Origin: Lonicera japonica
Taxonomy: Eukaryota; Streptophyta; Magnoliopsida; Dipsacales; Caprifoliaceae
Length of the DNA stretch: 64,000 nt
Reading direction: 5' to 3'
Assembly: GCA_021464415.1 (NCBI GenBank)
Contig: JAKCWG010000685.1
Span: 1 to 64,000 of the forward strand
The position numbers were made by a program, and so were the translations under genes. Below, piece after piece: positions 10,465-22,201 of this stretch. Numbering within the stretch: the first letter of the stretch is position 1; each line of letters begins with the position of its first letter. Under the pieces are notes generated by a model. It saw only the letters and a list, made by a program, of their open reading frames with translations. It was not told where the DNA came from and ran no database searches.

Positions 10465-10883
10465 GGTACAAATAAAGTTGAAGGCCTTACCCTTGACATG
10501 CGTTTGTTGAAGGAAGCTAGCAATAATGCAAAAAGCGCCGCTATGAGGACACTTGTGACAAATCGATATTTTCGAAGCATATTACCTCATTAAAGCGACG
10601 TTGTCTTAGCATTATCTCTGGACAACCAGTAAGCACAACTTTAAGAAGTCCAAATGATATATATTTGACAACCGATGCATTTAAAAGTATGACAAAGCTA
10701 AGGCTACTCAAGCTTAATTATCTAAAACTTATAGGAAGCTACGATAATTTTCCTAAAAGTTTAGCATGGTTGTCTTGGCATGGATTTCCTTTAAAATCTA
10801 TCCCGGTTGAATTTCCAATGGAGAACTTGGTTGCTCTTGACTTGCGTTATAGTATGTTGAAACAAGTCTGGAAGGAAACCTCG
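10465..10883 (+). pseudogene. TNL1 exon 3 (first LRR exon), frameshifted
   Basis: It begins GTNKVEGLTLDMRLL. Loss of one A at 10530-10534 causes an early stop near 10590. In the correct frame it continues as SMTKLRLLKLNYLKLIGSYD and ENLVALDLRYSMLKQVW, the LRR_3-type motif of TNLs. Confidence 0.85.
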
Positions 10884-10979
10884 GTATGATATTCATTTAT
10901 TTGTCTTCTTTCCTCGATTTTTGGTGATGGCATATACATGTCTATATATAATTAATAATAGTCCTGTTTTTCCCGATAG

Positions 10980-11846
10980 TTTGTTGAATCATTGAAGATC
11001 TTGGATTTGAGTTATTCCGAATGGCTTGAAAGAACACCCAATTTCTTAGGACTCCCCAACCTTGAGAGATTGGTCCTTAAAGGTTGTGTAAGTTTGGTTA
11101 AGATTTGTGGATCTATCGGAGACTTAAAGATGCTTAATTTACTTAATCTAGAAGATTGCAAAACTCTGACGAGGCTTCCGAGAAACATCGGCAAGCTTGG
11201 ATCTCTGAAGACTTTAGTAATCTCAGGTTGCAATATCGGTGAGTTGCCAAGTGAAATGAGAAACATGAAGTCATTGGAAGTGCTTAATGCTGATGGGATT
11301 GCCATAAACCCATTACAAAGTAGCAATGGGGAGGTCAAATGGTGGCAACCGATTGTTTGGTCAATGGTGTCAACACCGAGGAAAGGACCAGAGACTTCAT
11401 GGGCTTCTTTACCATTCTCTTTGAAAGAATTAAGTCTGCGTGGGTGTAATTTATTTGATGATTCATTCCCCGAGAATTTTAGTAACCTACAGTCATTGGG
11501 CAAATTGAACTTAGGAGAAAATCCATTTCATAGACTACCAAATAGCTTCAGGGATCTTAAAAAGTTATGGCACCTCAATATAAATGAATGTCATAGGCTC
11601 CAAACACTTGATTTTAGTTGTCTCCGAAAAAACATAGTTACTGTGAATGCGAAATGTTGTAGGTCACTAGAAAAAATTACGTCTTTATATAGCATTCCTG
11701 ATCTAAACGTAGCTGGTTGCGATAAACTAGTTTATATAGAAGACTATCTCAAGGACGATCTCTCGGGGAAATTTGACAACACAGAAATTCGCAACTATTT
11801 ACGACTCAATAAATTTATGGAAACGCAGGAGCAGGGTTGGACCTCG
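10980..11846 (+). pseudogene. TNL1 exon 4 (LRR exon), open
   Basis: It begins FVESLKILDLSYSEWLERT and reads through several LRR units (LPRNIGKLGSLKTLVISGC, LPFSLKELSLRGCNLFDDS). It ends ETQEQGWTS before the donor GTATGT. It is 93 bp longer than the TNL2 exon, the extra codons lying at the 3' end. The frame is intact. Confidence 0.88.
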
Positions 11847-13975
11847 GTATGTCTCTCTCTTTCTCTGTGTGTGCGCGCATATATATATATAGTGATGACC
11901 AATAAATATATAAACTAAATTAAAAATAACTATATTCAAATGGTGCTAAAACTCTTCAAGCCTCGCCAAAGTAAATTATGCATTGTGTGATCCTGTATAC
12001 TTGTTGCTTTACTTATAACACATTTTTTTAGTATGGTGAACATTGTTTTGACAATATAACTACCTTCCTTTGTTAATTTTTGTTACATCCATAGGACAAA
12101 TTATGGCATAGGAACTTGAAATTCTATGCAAAAATTATTTGTTCTTCAAAAGAATATGAAAACTTCTATATATAGATCATTTTATTTAAATACCGCACAA
12201 TTTAGATATGGTTAATCGCATATTTATAATTTTTATTTTTTTTAGATTAATCTTTGTTGTATTTGTAGTTCAGTAATGTCTATTATCTTTAAGCTTACAT
12301 TAAATATTAGAGGATTACATAATTTATAAAGTAAAAGAACACTTTACATGAATAATAGTATTTTCAGGCTTTCTTAACAAACATTAGTTGTATAAGATCT
12401 TAGACAATTAAACTTTGTATGTTGGCGACTTAGTATTCTATTTATAAAAGAGTATTTTGATTTGGATGTAGAATAATGATCAATTTTTAATTGAACTTTT
12501 TATTTTTTTCAATTTGATCGATTTGTTGCACATAAAATTTAGTCGAAACGTGAAAAAGAACAGGTTGAAAAAAGCCAAAATAGTGGCTGGAATAAAAAGT
12601 TAATATATGAAATTTGGATTTTCAAACTAGCACGATTTTGGCACGGATAAACCCCGTTCCAAATCAGGGACAAAAATAAAAAATTTAATTTAAATGACTC
12701 GTTTACAAATAAAAAAATACACGTGGCAAATGACTTATAAATTGGTGGAAAAAGAAATGGATCTTACACGGTTTATAATGAATCTGGCACGGTTTAGGAC
12801 TGTTCCAAAAAATACCATGCCACTTTTGGGCACGGCTCCGTGCCGTTCCAGATTATTTTTGGCACGGTTTGAACCGTACCTGTTTGGCATTTCTGGTGTA
12901 ATGGAGACATAACTACAAATTATTTAACATACAAGTGTATTTATCCTATGTGACACAAAATTAGATGTATAAAAGAAATTGATTGCCGTCCTCCCGAGGT
13001 TGATCATCTGCTTTTGAGGTAAAAGATGGATACTATAATTTCAAAAGAGGAAAAAAAGATAGCATATACAAACATAATTTTGATATTATATTTAATATAC
13101 ATAGTTAAAGAACTTTTGAACTATTAACAAAAATTGGTATTTTAATAAATAACATAATTTAGTAGGTGAATTATATGTATGGCGGATAGAAACAAAACAG
13201 CTTGTAGAGTAATCAAAAAATATTTACTAACATCAAAAGCACAAACATGTACCCTATTTATTGTACACCAAGTCTAATCTTACTCAAATTACGTTAAATC
13301 CTAGTAAATCTGAAATAGTCAAACTTCTAAACTTAAAATTTAATCCAAATAAAAGAATGTAAGTATGTAACTATAAATTTATAATTAAAAAAGTTAATAT
13401 TTTACTGTCCAAATATAATAAATTATTGGTAGAAGAATTATAGTGGCTTACAACAAAAAAAAGGACTTTTGTAGGAATCTTAATATAAATATAATATTTT
13501 ATATGTTAATTTAAAGTGTTTTATATTAAAATCCTAATGAAAATAAAATAGAAAATTAGGAATTCTTTAATTAAAGACTACTTGATTGCTTAAAAACCAA
13601 ATATAAAATAGGATTTAATGTCTAAGATTTTAACTAAAAAAAGTATGCTTGTTTTATAATTAATTCCTAACCAAAAGAATAAATAGAGTAGGATTTTTGA
13701 ATAAAATAAGTATTTATAAACTAAAGACCAAATAGAGTAGGATTTTGACTAAAATAATAATAATTAAATTACCATTTTAGTTCGTAATCAAAAATCAAAT
13801 AGGGTAAATTTTGAGTAGAATAGATATTCCTACACAAAAGATAAAATAGAGTATATATAATTTTAACTTAACTAAAAAAAATAGATTACGATTTTTATAA
13901 TAATTATAGATATATATGGATACAGACATATATTAGCTTCGTTTAATTAACATTAATGTGATTCATGTGGCCCAG
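11847..13975 (+). other. TNL1 intron 4, enlarged by an insertion
   Basis: At 2.1 kb it is more than twice the TNL2 intron (33333-34225). The 3' part (about 13080-13960) matches the TNL2 intron, including degenerate AAATAGAGTAGGATTTT units. About 1.1 kb upstream (near 11960-13080) has no TNL2 counterpart. Inside it, 12560-12912 carries GGCACGG words and the hairpin GGCACGGCTCCGTGCC (about 12829-12844), suggesting a decayed non-autonomous transposon without clear ends. Confidence 0.6.
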
Positions 13976-14583
13976 GAAGAGGAGGAGGGAGCTTTTGAGT
14001 TTGGGATATTTAGCACATATTTTCCGGTAGGGAGATTTTCGATGTTTTCCAGAGAAAAAATTAAGGGATCTTCAATTATTTTACGGTGCCTTCACATTCT
14101 CCTCAAAGGATTCGATGCTTGAATGTGTACTGTACGTACGGATGGCCTAAAAATGATGATGTTGCTGTAGTGGCTCCTCGTGCAAGAATTAGAGAAGTCA
14201 ATAGACGCTTTTTTCGTATAGCTGTTAAAATCGAGAATAAGACGAAGGATCACACATGGATACATGTCCCCTGGATTTTTCAGTTTCCAAGTATTCATGA
14301 TTGGGAATGGCTGAGCAAATGGAGTTTTGGGAATCAGATGGAGGTTGGAGATGAAATTATTGTTACGTTTGATTGCTATGATAAATATGAGATAAAGGAG
14401 TGTGGTGTCAATATTTTGTACGGTGACCAAGAAGACGAGAACGGAATCACAACTATAGAGAAGTCACATCATGATTTTCCAGCATTCCAGTTGAGCTCAG
14501 GAGCATACTTCCTATGCCAAATGTTTGAGGACTTCCTTGACCAGGATTATCTGCCCCCAAAAGATAACAATATACGTTGCTAA
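13976..14583 (+). pseudogene. TNL1 exon 5 (C-JID), frameshifted
   Basis: It starts EEEEGAFEFGIFSTYFPVG. The frame then breaks near 14076 and resumes with RIRCLNVYCTYGWPKNDDV, KDHTWIHVPWIFQFPS and VGDEIIVTFDCYDKYEIKE. This is the post-LRR jelly-roll/Ig-like domain (C-JID) found at the C-terminus of many TNLs, where it contacts ligand. Stop TAA at 14581-14583. Confidence 0.85.
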
Positions 14584-15150
14584 TTTCAGTGGTTTGCATC
14601 TTTTGCCCTCCTATTGATTTTGCACTTGCAGAAACAAGCATCAATTTTTGCTTTTGATGATGATATTGTGTGTAACATGCACTCTAAAATCTACATTTAC
14701 CTTCTTTTCCTGGAACAGAATAAAATAATACTGTATGTGTTTTGCAATTGAGCCTCATACAGAGATAACAACGGAAAACTGAATGTCGTGCAAAGGGAAT
14801 CCAAAAGTCTCTTGTAGATCAAGGTGACTACTATAATCTTTCCCTCCTTTTTTTACTTGCTAAATTTATCGACTTATAAATTGACAGATTTTGTGTTCAA
14901 TTTCTAATAGGTTTAGGCTTTGCTTGTTTCTTAGTCCATGATGTTATCAAATGGAGCCTAAGATCGAATCCACCTTTTTTTTTTGTTTTTGCTTGTGGAG
15001 TAGTTAGGCAATCAAAACAACTACCCCACATGCTTTGGCAGATTGCTGATATTAAGCCTTGTGCTTGCGTAGATTGATTGTATAATATGTACAAATTTTT
15101 GCTTTCAATTTTTTTGGCATCTCTTAAGGATCTCAGTCTATCTCTGAATA
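14584..15150 (+). repeat. NLR 3'-flank repeat, copy A
   Basis: It starts with GTGGTTTGCATCTTTTGCCC and GCAGAAACAAGCATCAA, which recur at 15880, 17330 and 34835. It continues with GGGAATCCAAAAGTCTCTTGTAGATCAAGG, shared with five other copies. The copia LTR-like segment at 14943 onward interrupts it. In TNL2 the equivalent DNA is the last coding segment and 3' flank, so this is duplicated 3' gene DNA. Confidence 0.75.
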
Positions 15151-15870
15151 TTTGCAGCATGCTAAGGCCTTGTCTGACTCATTGGCCTCCATCAACAAAC
15201 TAGTCTCTAATACCAATTTGGTATGTTGTCTTCTTCATGGCCTTGGTCATGACTACGCAATGCTTGTGTCAGCTATTCTTAATTTTCCACCACTTCCACA
15301 CTTCGAAGATTTGCGTGCTTGGCTCCTCACCTTTGAAAATCATATTTCTACACCGTCAAAGCCCACTCGAACTGCCCTTTTGGCCACTCAGTCCTATGGG
15401 CTATGTTCGTCTCTAGCTCAACAATCCAATGGATTTCATTCAGGACCTCATACCAACAGAATCCATCGAAATAGGAAATCTAACCGTGCTTCTCCTAATC
15501 CTGACAACAGAAATCAAGGTAACCATAACTGAAACAACCGAAATCACCAATTCAACGACTTGAATAAATAACCAATCCCCTAGCCCTGTTTGTCAGCTTT
15601 GCATTCAACCTGGTAATTCAGCTGTGACTTACTCCCATCGATATGTGCCTCCACAGCTCACCCCTCCCTTCTTCTTTGGGCCCCTCAGTTGATTATAGCT
15701 ATGCATCGCCATTGACTTCAGCTGTACCCGACCATCTCCCCAATGCCTTTCCTGGTCTTCAACTCTCCAACCAAGGCTATCAACCACAGCAAGCCTTTGA
15801 TCCAATTTGGTACCCCGATACTGGTGCCACCCACCACAAGATTTTTTGACCTCAAAAGCTTACAATGAAC
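14943..15870 (+). mobile_element. Deleted Ty1-copia fragment: LTR-like start, gag, protease
   Basis: After an LTR-like stretch shared with 41514-41781, the frame at 15152 reads HAKALSDSLASINKLVSNTN and FEDLRAWLLTFENHI, as in UBN2-type copia gag. Further on, after stops and shifts, WYPDTGATHH near 15810-15840 matches the copia protease active site (D-T/S-G). Integrase, RT and RNase H are absent. It ends at the next 3'-flank repeat. Confidence 0.8.
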
Positions 15871-17330
15871 TTCACTGATTCGGTGGTTTACTGCTCATCC
15901 TCTCCTATTTGATTTTGCACTATAGAAACAAGCATCACTTTTTATTGTGATGATGATATATATTGAATGTAACACACTAAATCTACTTTTTACATTGTTT
16001 CCCCTAAAATAGGTGGAAAAATCCACTGTCCTAAAGATTTTGTTGCCCTAAACATTTTGCAGTTCAGGTTACAATAAGAAAGCCAAAGACAGCGATGACA
16101 ATTGCCAGTGGTGCAAAGAGTAACGGAGACTTGAGAAAAAAGGGAATCCAAAAAAGTCTCCTGTAGATGATGGTGATCTCAGTATAATCTTCCTTTCTCT
16201 TTTTTACTTGCTAAATTTATGAAAATATGTGAAAGTGTTGAATTATGTGTTCAATTCCCAGTAGGTTTAGGCTTGCTTGTTTCTTCATCCCAGTACTCTA
16301 TGGCTTGTTTGGTCTATGAAATGTACACCCATAAAAAGGAGTTGAAGGTGTTGAGACTATAAATCCCATATCTGGAAGTTGTATCCTTGGAAAGCAATGT
16401 TTAATATTTAGCCAATTGGTTTGGGTTGGATGCTTCGAACCATAATATGGTATCATAGAGTGGGTTATTCACCCTTGTGTCAGGCCCAACAGTCACACAA
16501 TCCAAACTCTAATACCTCTGCCCGTAGAGCTAGGTCTGACCTATCCACGTATGTTTTGTGCCTTATGGTTTTTCTAGGATTGTTCTATTCTTGTCATTTT
16601 TATACTACGTCAAAATGCACCGCTAGAAACTAGTATTAGACGATTAACAATCTGGAGCCAGGATGTAATAGAAAGGATTAATGACGCGGAGGCAGAGACA
16701 ACATTCTAAAAAAATTCTTATTTTTATTTACCGAATTGGAATTTAAACTATGATATCTTCTTAGATTAATGAATAGGACGAAGGAATGACTGACGGTTGC
16801 AATTGCAGAGAGCAGTCTGCATATTTTAGAGGGTACTGTTGTCATGCAATTAAGTTTTTATAATGAAAAGTTGTAAATGTCAATGTAAATGTAAATACAC
16901 AAACTTGAACATTTTTGTTTTCTTTCTTTTGTTTGAAATTTGGCAATTGTATGCCAAACATAATAAACAGGGAAAATGCAAGCAGCAAGAAGTTCAATCC
17001 CACTCCCCTTTTTTTTCCTTTTCTGATTAAAAAAGGTGTTAGTGTATAGTTTAACGTATATTTCAAGATAGTTGAAGTTTCATGAATCTATCCTAATTAT
17101 GTTCCTCGCATCATCCTCCTTGTTTCCCAAATTAAAAGTCAACTATCATTTTCTAGAATGTGCCAAATAAAGAGGCACCTTTCTGCAAACAATATACCAA
17201 ATCTCACGATAATAGAACCAGTTTATTCATTGATTACATTTTAATTTATCACTGATCAGCAATGTATAGAGGAGGTAAGATATTTATAAATGCATATAGC
17301 ATCACTAAGTGACGCTTTATAGATTCAGTG
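15871..17330 (+). repeat. NLR 3'-flank repeat, copy B
   Basis: It begins with the GTGGTTTAC...GATTTTGCAC segment. Next is a segment with intron-like borders (acceptor ATTTTGCAG at about 16054-16062) that reads VTIRKPKTAMTIASGAKSNG. A retroelement LTR-like stretch follows (GTTGAGACTATAAATCCCA, then GGTATCATAGAGTGGGTTA near 16450). A GACGAAGGAATGACTGACGG block and TTGTAAATGTCAATGTAAA complete it. The same order recurs in copies C, D and E. Confidence 0.75.
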
Positions 17331-18990
17331 GTTTGCATCTTTTACCCTCCTAATTGATTTTGCACTTGCAGAAACAAGCATCAATTATTATTATTATTAT
17401 TATTTTGATGATGATATTGTATGTATCATTCCAAAATCTACATTTTACATTTTCCCCCTAAAATAGGTGTAAAAAGCCTCTGGCCTAAAGATTTTGTTGT
17501 CCTAAACATTTTGCAGTTGAGTTTACAATGAAAGCAATGAGAGCCGCAGGCAGAGATGACAATTTAATGTGGTGCAAAGAGAAATTGAGACATGAGCAAA
17601 AAGGGAATCCAAAAGTCTCTTTTAGATCAAGGTGATGTCATTAAAATCTTTCCCTTTCTTTTTTACTGGCTAAATTTTTTGACCGTGAAATTGACAGATT
17701 ATGTGTTGAATTCCTAGTAGGTTTAGGCTTTGCTTGTTACTTAGTCCTTGTAGATTTAGGCTTGTTTAGTCTAAGGAACACCTAAAAGGAGTTGAAAGGA
17801 TCATAATTGTAATAGACTCTTTAGAGATACACAGTTTAAGAAACAACTATTTTTGCCGATGAAGTAATGTAGGACATGACTTAAACATACCCACTTGATT
17901 ATATTTTGTACGATTGTGCTTTTTCTAGGATTGCATTATTCTTGTCGATTTTATACTATGGTCAAAAGGCACCGTAAGAAATTGCTATAGAATGATAACA
18001 ATCTGGTATCAAGGCAAAACAGAAAGGAATGGCCTGGAGGCAAGCAGAGGCAAAATTTAAATATTTCCTTATTTTTATTTAGTCAATTTGGAATTTAAAG
18101 TATGATATCTTCTTGTATTAATGTACAGGACCATGGAATGACAGAAGGTTGCAAAGGCAGAGAGCAATCTACAGATTTTAGTAGTTGTTGTTGTCAAGTG
18201 ATAAAGTTAATTTTTCCAATGCAAAGTCGTAAATGTCAATGTAAAATACACAAACATGAACATTTTTGTTTTCTTTGTTTCGTATTAAATTGGCGATTGT
18301 TGTATGCCAAACATAAGAAACAGGGAAAATCCTACCCCCGATTTTTCCCTTTTCTGATTAAAAAGGTGGTAGCGTAATTGATTAACTTATATTTTGATCA
18401 AGATAGATGAAGTTTCATGAATTTCTCCTAATTATATATATTCGTTGCATTATCCTCCCTGTTCCCCAAATTAAATCTACTTTCTTTTTTTAGAACCTGC
18501 CAAATTAAGAGTCATTTTTCTACAGTCAATATATCAAATCTTGTGATAACAAAACAAGTTTATTCATTGATTACGTTCCAATTTGATGCAGATCAGCCAT
18601 ATATAGAGGAGGTGAGATAAGTATAAATGGATAGAGCTGCACTAAGTGGTGCTTTATAGATTTATCTCAATGGAAATTAACAACTTAATCAACCAAAAGA
18701 TTGATAACTTGTCACAGTCAATATTGGTGTAGTAGCAGAAGATAACCAAAGCTTAAATTGGATTTATTTTACTTTTTTAACAAAATCATTATTAGATCAA
18801 ATAGCACCATATATATTTGACAAAGTAGTGCAATGTTTTTTCAGCTCCTAAAAGCTAACTTAATTTAGTGATCTTCAACCAATTCTGGAGTATGTCAATA
18901 GATATTGCCAATGCATCCTGAAGATTCGATGACCTGCCGCTGAAAACAACTTCAAACTTTGGCAATGAGAATTCATTCTTAAAATATTAG
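17331..18990 (+). repeat. NLR 3'-flank repeat, copy C
   Basis: It has the same order of blocks as copy B: GTGGTTTGCATCTTTTACCC, the TTTTGCAG-bordered segment near 17517, the GGACCATGGAATGACAGAAGG block near 18130, and the tail with AGCTCCTAAAAGCTAACTTA and AAGATTCGATGACC near 18840-18935. The final part matches 43800-44130 (copy E) and partly 36400-36620 (copy D). No intact coding frame is seen. Confidence 0.75.
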
Positions 18991-19044
18991 TCCATACCAA
19001 ATTCAGACCTTACATGTTTGTAAGTACACCAACATATTAAATTA

Positions 19045-19283
19045 GAACACATATTTTTTAAGATCCAACATAAAATGGATCCATTGGGCAAAGTAAATTA
19101 TGCTTTTCAACACTCCCCTTCACTCGGAACACTTTGTGCACAAATACAAAGGGAGAAATAAATTTAAACGGGAGGATTCGAACCCAGAATCTTGTGAAAC
19201 CTGAACTCTGATACCGAGTTAAAAATATCTTACTAAGAAGTTAAATGGTTAAGTAGTTGGCCAATAATGTATACTCTTCAACA
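19045..19283 (-). mobile_element. TRIM-like miniature LTR retroelement, minus strand
   Basis: Read on the minus strand, it starts TGTTGAAGAGTATAC (19283). It reaches a primer binding site-like CGGTATCAGAG (19216-19206, initiator tRNA-Met type) and a short interior with GGGTTCGAATCCTCC. A polypurine stretch GTGAAGGGGAG (19123-19113) directly precedes a second TGTTGAAAAG (19112). That is LTR, PBS, PPT and LTR order with almost no interior, as in TRIM elements. The second LTR is degenerate and no target duplication was identified. Confidence 0.5.
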
Positions 19284-20829
19284 CCCTCGCAAGCAAATTA
19301 ATCTTGAACAAAACAAACATATCAAATGTTCTTGCTCGTTTGAACATCCCATCCTGGAGGATTTCTGAATATACCAACGTAATATATACAAAAGCAGTTT
19401 CTCACCAAGTATTTGAATCTCGAGATACCACCATTTGGCCGATTTTTTCGAAGCTTATGTTTATTTTTTAGGAGGATTTGTCTATGCATGTGCCTGAAAG
19501 TAAATCTTCCATGGAAGAGTTGGAGAAAATTGAATGATCAATTTGGAGGAGAAATTGCCCAATTTTTTTATTTGACGTGTCGACTTATTCAAAAGTTGCT
19601 CGGACATAGCGATGGATCCAAGATTTCGAATTTAGGAGAGCCAAAACACAAGTTTAAGAAAGATTGACAAGAAGTTTCAAAAGAGATTTAATTAAGAGTC
19701 TTTTTTATGTAGATTTTGCCATATGTTGCTCCGCTCGTTATACGGACAAGTCTCATTGTGTGCAATAAATATTTTTCGTATGATTGTTTCTTGTTTTACT
19801 GTCTCGTTTAAATGGAATAGAGAATTAGAATATGAAATATTTTGTTTATTTTATTTAAATTAGTGAAGGAAGCCTATTGAATTGAAGAGCATGATATACA
19901 TTGTTGGCAGTGGTGGAGGCAGGATTTTAACTTAGTTGGGATTGACTTTTAATTCCTATGATTTCTATTTGATATGAAATATATTTTGGGGGCGTATGCC
20001 TCTCTTGTCTTTTAATTTAATTTTTTTATTATGGTTTCATCAGCAGCGTTTTGAGACCTTACATATGCAACCTCAAATTTTAAATTTTTACAACAAAATT
20101 CTTGTATTATTATACCTGTGAAAAAAATAAAAAAATTCAAGTGGCCTACATTCCCTCCGCTAGCGATTGTTGGCATACTACTTGACAACTTAAACTTTTA
20201 AGTGAAATAGTTTCTAACTTAGGGGATTTCGGGTGAGAAATTATTCATCACCCGCGGGCTGCGGCATCATACGGTAGATCTTCCTCGTTGCGAATTTCTA
20301 TATCTCGAACGTGAATTTTGATAAATAACATCATCGTGTTGCTTCAATTTGTCCTTGGAACTTGCATCGTCTGCTGCACGAAAGTACATGAGATGTGTAA
20401 TTGTGATCGATTTGATATAAGAAAACATAATATAAAATATAAAAGAAAAGCTGACTAATATCAATTAATAATAGTCTGATTTTTCTAAATACTTATATAT
20501 GTGTGTGCGCGTGAGTGGATTAGTAGATGTATAATATAATTATGCTTCCAATTCAAAGTATGATTAAATCTAAGTATTAAATCATGTCCAAATCTAAGTA
20601 TTACTAATTAATTTGTGCTAGTACATGGCAAAATTCACATGCTCGGTTTTTCTTTTCTTTTTCATTGTAATATATACATCAATTTGTCCATATTTTGCAA
20701 TTTCGTTTCAAATTAATACTACCATCGTCCAATAAAATAAGCTAATTAGATATTTAAGTTTCTAATGTTAATCATGGGTAATTTTGACTATATCCACGTG
20801 TTTTATTTGTCCACGAAACAAAAATAATC
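19284..20829. other. Intergenic DNA, nothing recognised
   Basis: AT-rich sequence with short open frames (for example 19413-19667 and 20267-20464 on the minus strand) that show no domain, no splice context and no copy elsewhere in the window. Confidence 0.4.
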
Positions 20830-21171
20830 GAGTTGATTATACTTTAACCCTAGGAAGTTTGATTCAATTTTAAACTTGATCCACAAAGTTTTATTTTCCT
20901 CAATCCCATCTTTAAGGTTTGATCTTGTTGTCACCTTAGTCCAAAATCTAACATGCCATTTGTTTCTTGGACGGAAAATAACAAATGCAGTTGATGTGAT
21001 TTGATCATCAAAGTGACACGTGTTATTTTTCGTTTAAGAAATAAATGGCAAGTTGAATTTTAAACTAAAGAGACAATGAAATCACTTTACGGAGGACAAC
21101 GGCAAAAATAAAACTTCGTGGATCAAAGTCTAAATTTGGTCAAACTTCATAGGCCAAAGCGTAAATAATTC
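20830..21171. mobile_element. Mutator-like MITE with ~150-bp inverted repeats
   Basis: The left arm (GAGTTGATTATACTTTAACC, then AAGTTTGATTCAATTTTAAA and GATCCACAAAGTTTTATTTT) is complementary over about 150 bp to the right arm. The arms meet around the TTGATCATCAA centre. Flanks are AAAATAATC (20821-20829) and AAAAGAATC (21172-21180), a 9-bp target duplication with one mismatch, typical of Mutator-like elements. It has no coding capacity. A transcript would fold into a long hairpin. Confidence 0.75.
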
Positions 21172-21434
21172 AAAAGAATCATATAAACATAAAAGAGTCC
21201 ATTAATATCTTGCAGTCTAGTCAATTTTCTTTTTATAATCTAATAACAAAGAAGGGAGGGGATGCACCCAATCTTTATCAGCAGCATCGAATAAAGTCCA
21301 TAACTTTTTCTCCATTGCGTACCTTATCCCAATCTATTCTCAGTCTCATTCACATCCTAAGCAAGATAACTGCTTTTAACTTACGCTTGGGTGCAGGAAA
21401 ATTCATTACCAAACATTAGTTTTGTCCAATTATA

Positions 21435-21533
21435 ATGGTTATTGTAAGAGCCTATAAAACTTTTTATGTTACTTGTAATGATGTGTTTTTGAGTTTTAGA
21501 GGCGAAAATACCTGTAAAATTAGTTTTGTTTAA
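21435..21533 (+). pseudogene. TIR exon 5' stub 1
   Basis: The frame reads MVIVRAYKTF then NDVFLSFRGENTCKI and stops after 32 codons. Upstream sequence matches the TNL promoters (CTTTTAACTTACGCTTGGGTG). The homology to TIR exon 1 ends after about 28 codons at the same point as in stubs 2 and 3. Confidence 0.82.
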
Positions 21534-22099
21534 TTATAATAGTCAACTGTTTAAATCGGATTTTACAGCTCAAAATTGCTAGTTACCTAAAGAGCGTACA
21601 AAAATGCATTGTCAATACAAGTTCTTTGCAAAATGAAAAGTGTATCAAATGGCTAACAAACTATAGTTATTTTCCGGCTAATTGGTTATCTCACAATAAG
21701 TATTCTTGACCATTAATCAATTTGCAGTCTTAAAGAATATTAAAATTAAACTATAACTATAATTATTAATTTGTGACATGCCGGCAGTATAACTAGTGGC
21801 GAAGTCAAGAATGGCTAATGACTAGGGCTATCCAATGATGATGAAATTAAGATTACACTATATATAATTAAAAAAATTTAATGATCCTATGCAAAATCCA
21901 AAAATATTATTTCAGCAATTCATGCAGTAAGAGTGATCTTTTCCCCTTTTTGTTACATCCAAATTAAATGCATAACTTTAAATCTTTATCAGCAGCCTGG
22001 AATAAAATCCGTAACTTTATTCTCAATCTATTGTCAATCTCATTCACATCCTCTGCAAGATAATTGCTTTTAACTTACGCTTCGGTGCAAGAAAATCTA

Positions 22100-22201
22100 A
22101 TGGCTACTATAACAGCCCACAAAACTTTTTATCTCACTTGTTATGATGTGTTTTTGAGATTTAGAGGCGAAAACATCTCTAAAATTAGTTTTGTTCAATA
22201 A
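22100..22201 (+). pseudogene. TIR exon 5' stub 2
   Basis: The frame reads MATITAHKTF then YDVFLRFRGENISKI and stops after 33 codons. It and its flanks are close to stub 1 and form a tandem duplication of roughly 0.6 kb. The downstream stretch TCAAAATTGCTAGTTACCTA is shared. Confidence 0.82.

Larger units (their letters stand above)
7514..14583 (+). pseudogene. TNL1: TIR-NB-ARC-LRR-C-JID receptor gene broken by four indels
   Basis: Exons inferred from GT-AG borders and from comparison with TNL2 are 7514-8039 (TIR), 9291-10379 (linker and NB-ARC), 10465-10883 and 10980-11846 (LRR), and 13976-14583 (C-JID). Recognisable motifs are YDVFLSFRGKDTRKTFTDH, GMGGIGKTTIAK (P-loop), KVLLVLDDVE (kinase 2), GLPLALKVIG and FLHIACFF. 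The MHD position reads MHK. Against TNL2 the reading frame is broken by a net +5 bp near 7645-7655, -1 near 9373-9376, -1 in the A run at 10530-10534 and -1 near 14074-14077. The TIR frame therefore ends prematurely at 7792. The NB-ARC (9408-10379) and LRR exon 4 remain open. The family senses pathogen effectors and signals through TIR NADase activity. This copy cannot make a full-length receptor unless the indels are assembly errors. Confidence 0.88.

Noticed and set aside
11012..11503. 163-codon minus-strand frame opposite TNL1 exon 4
   Set aside because: It is a shadow of the LRR coding sequence; the same shadow appears opposite TNL2 exon 4.
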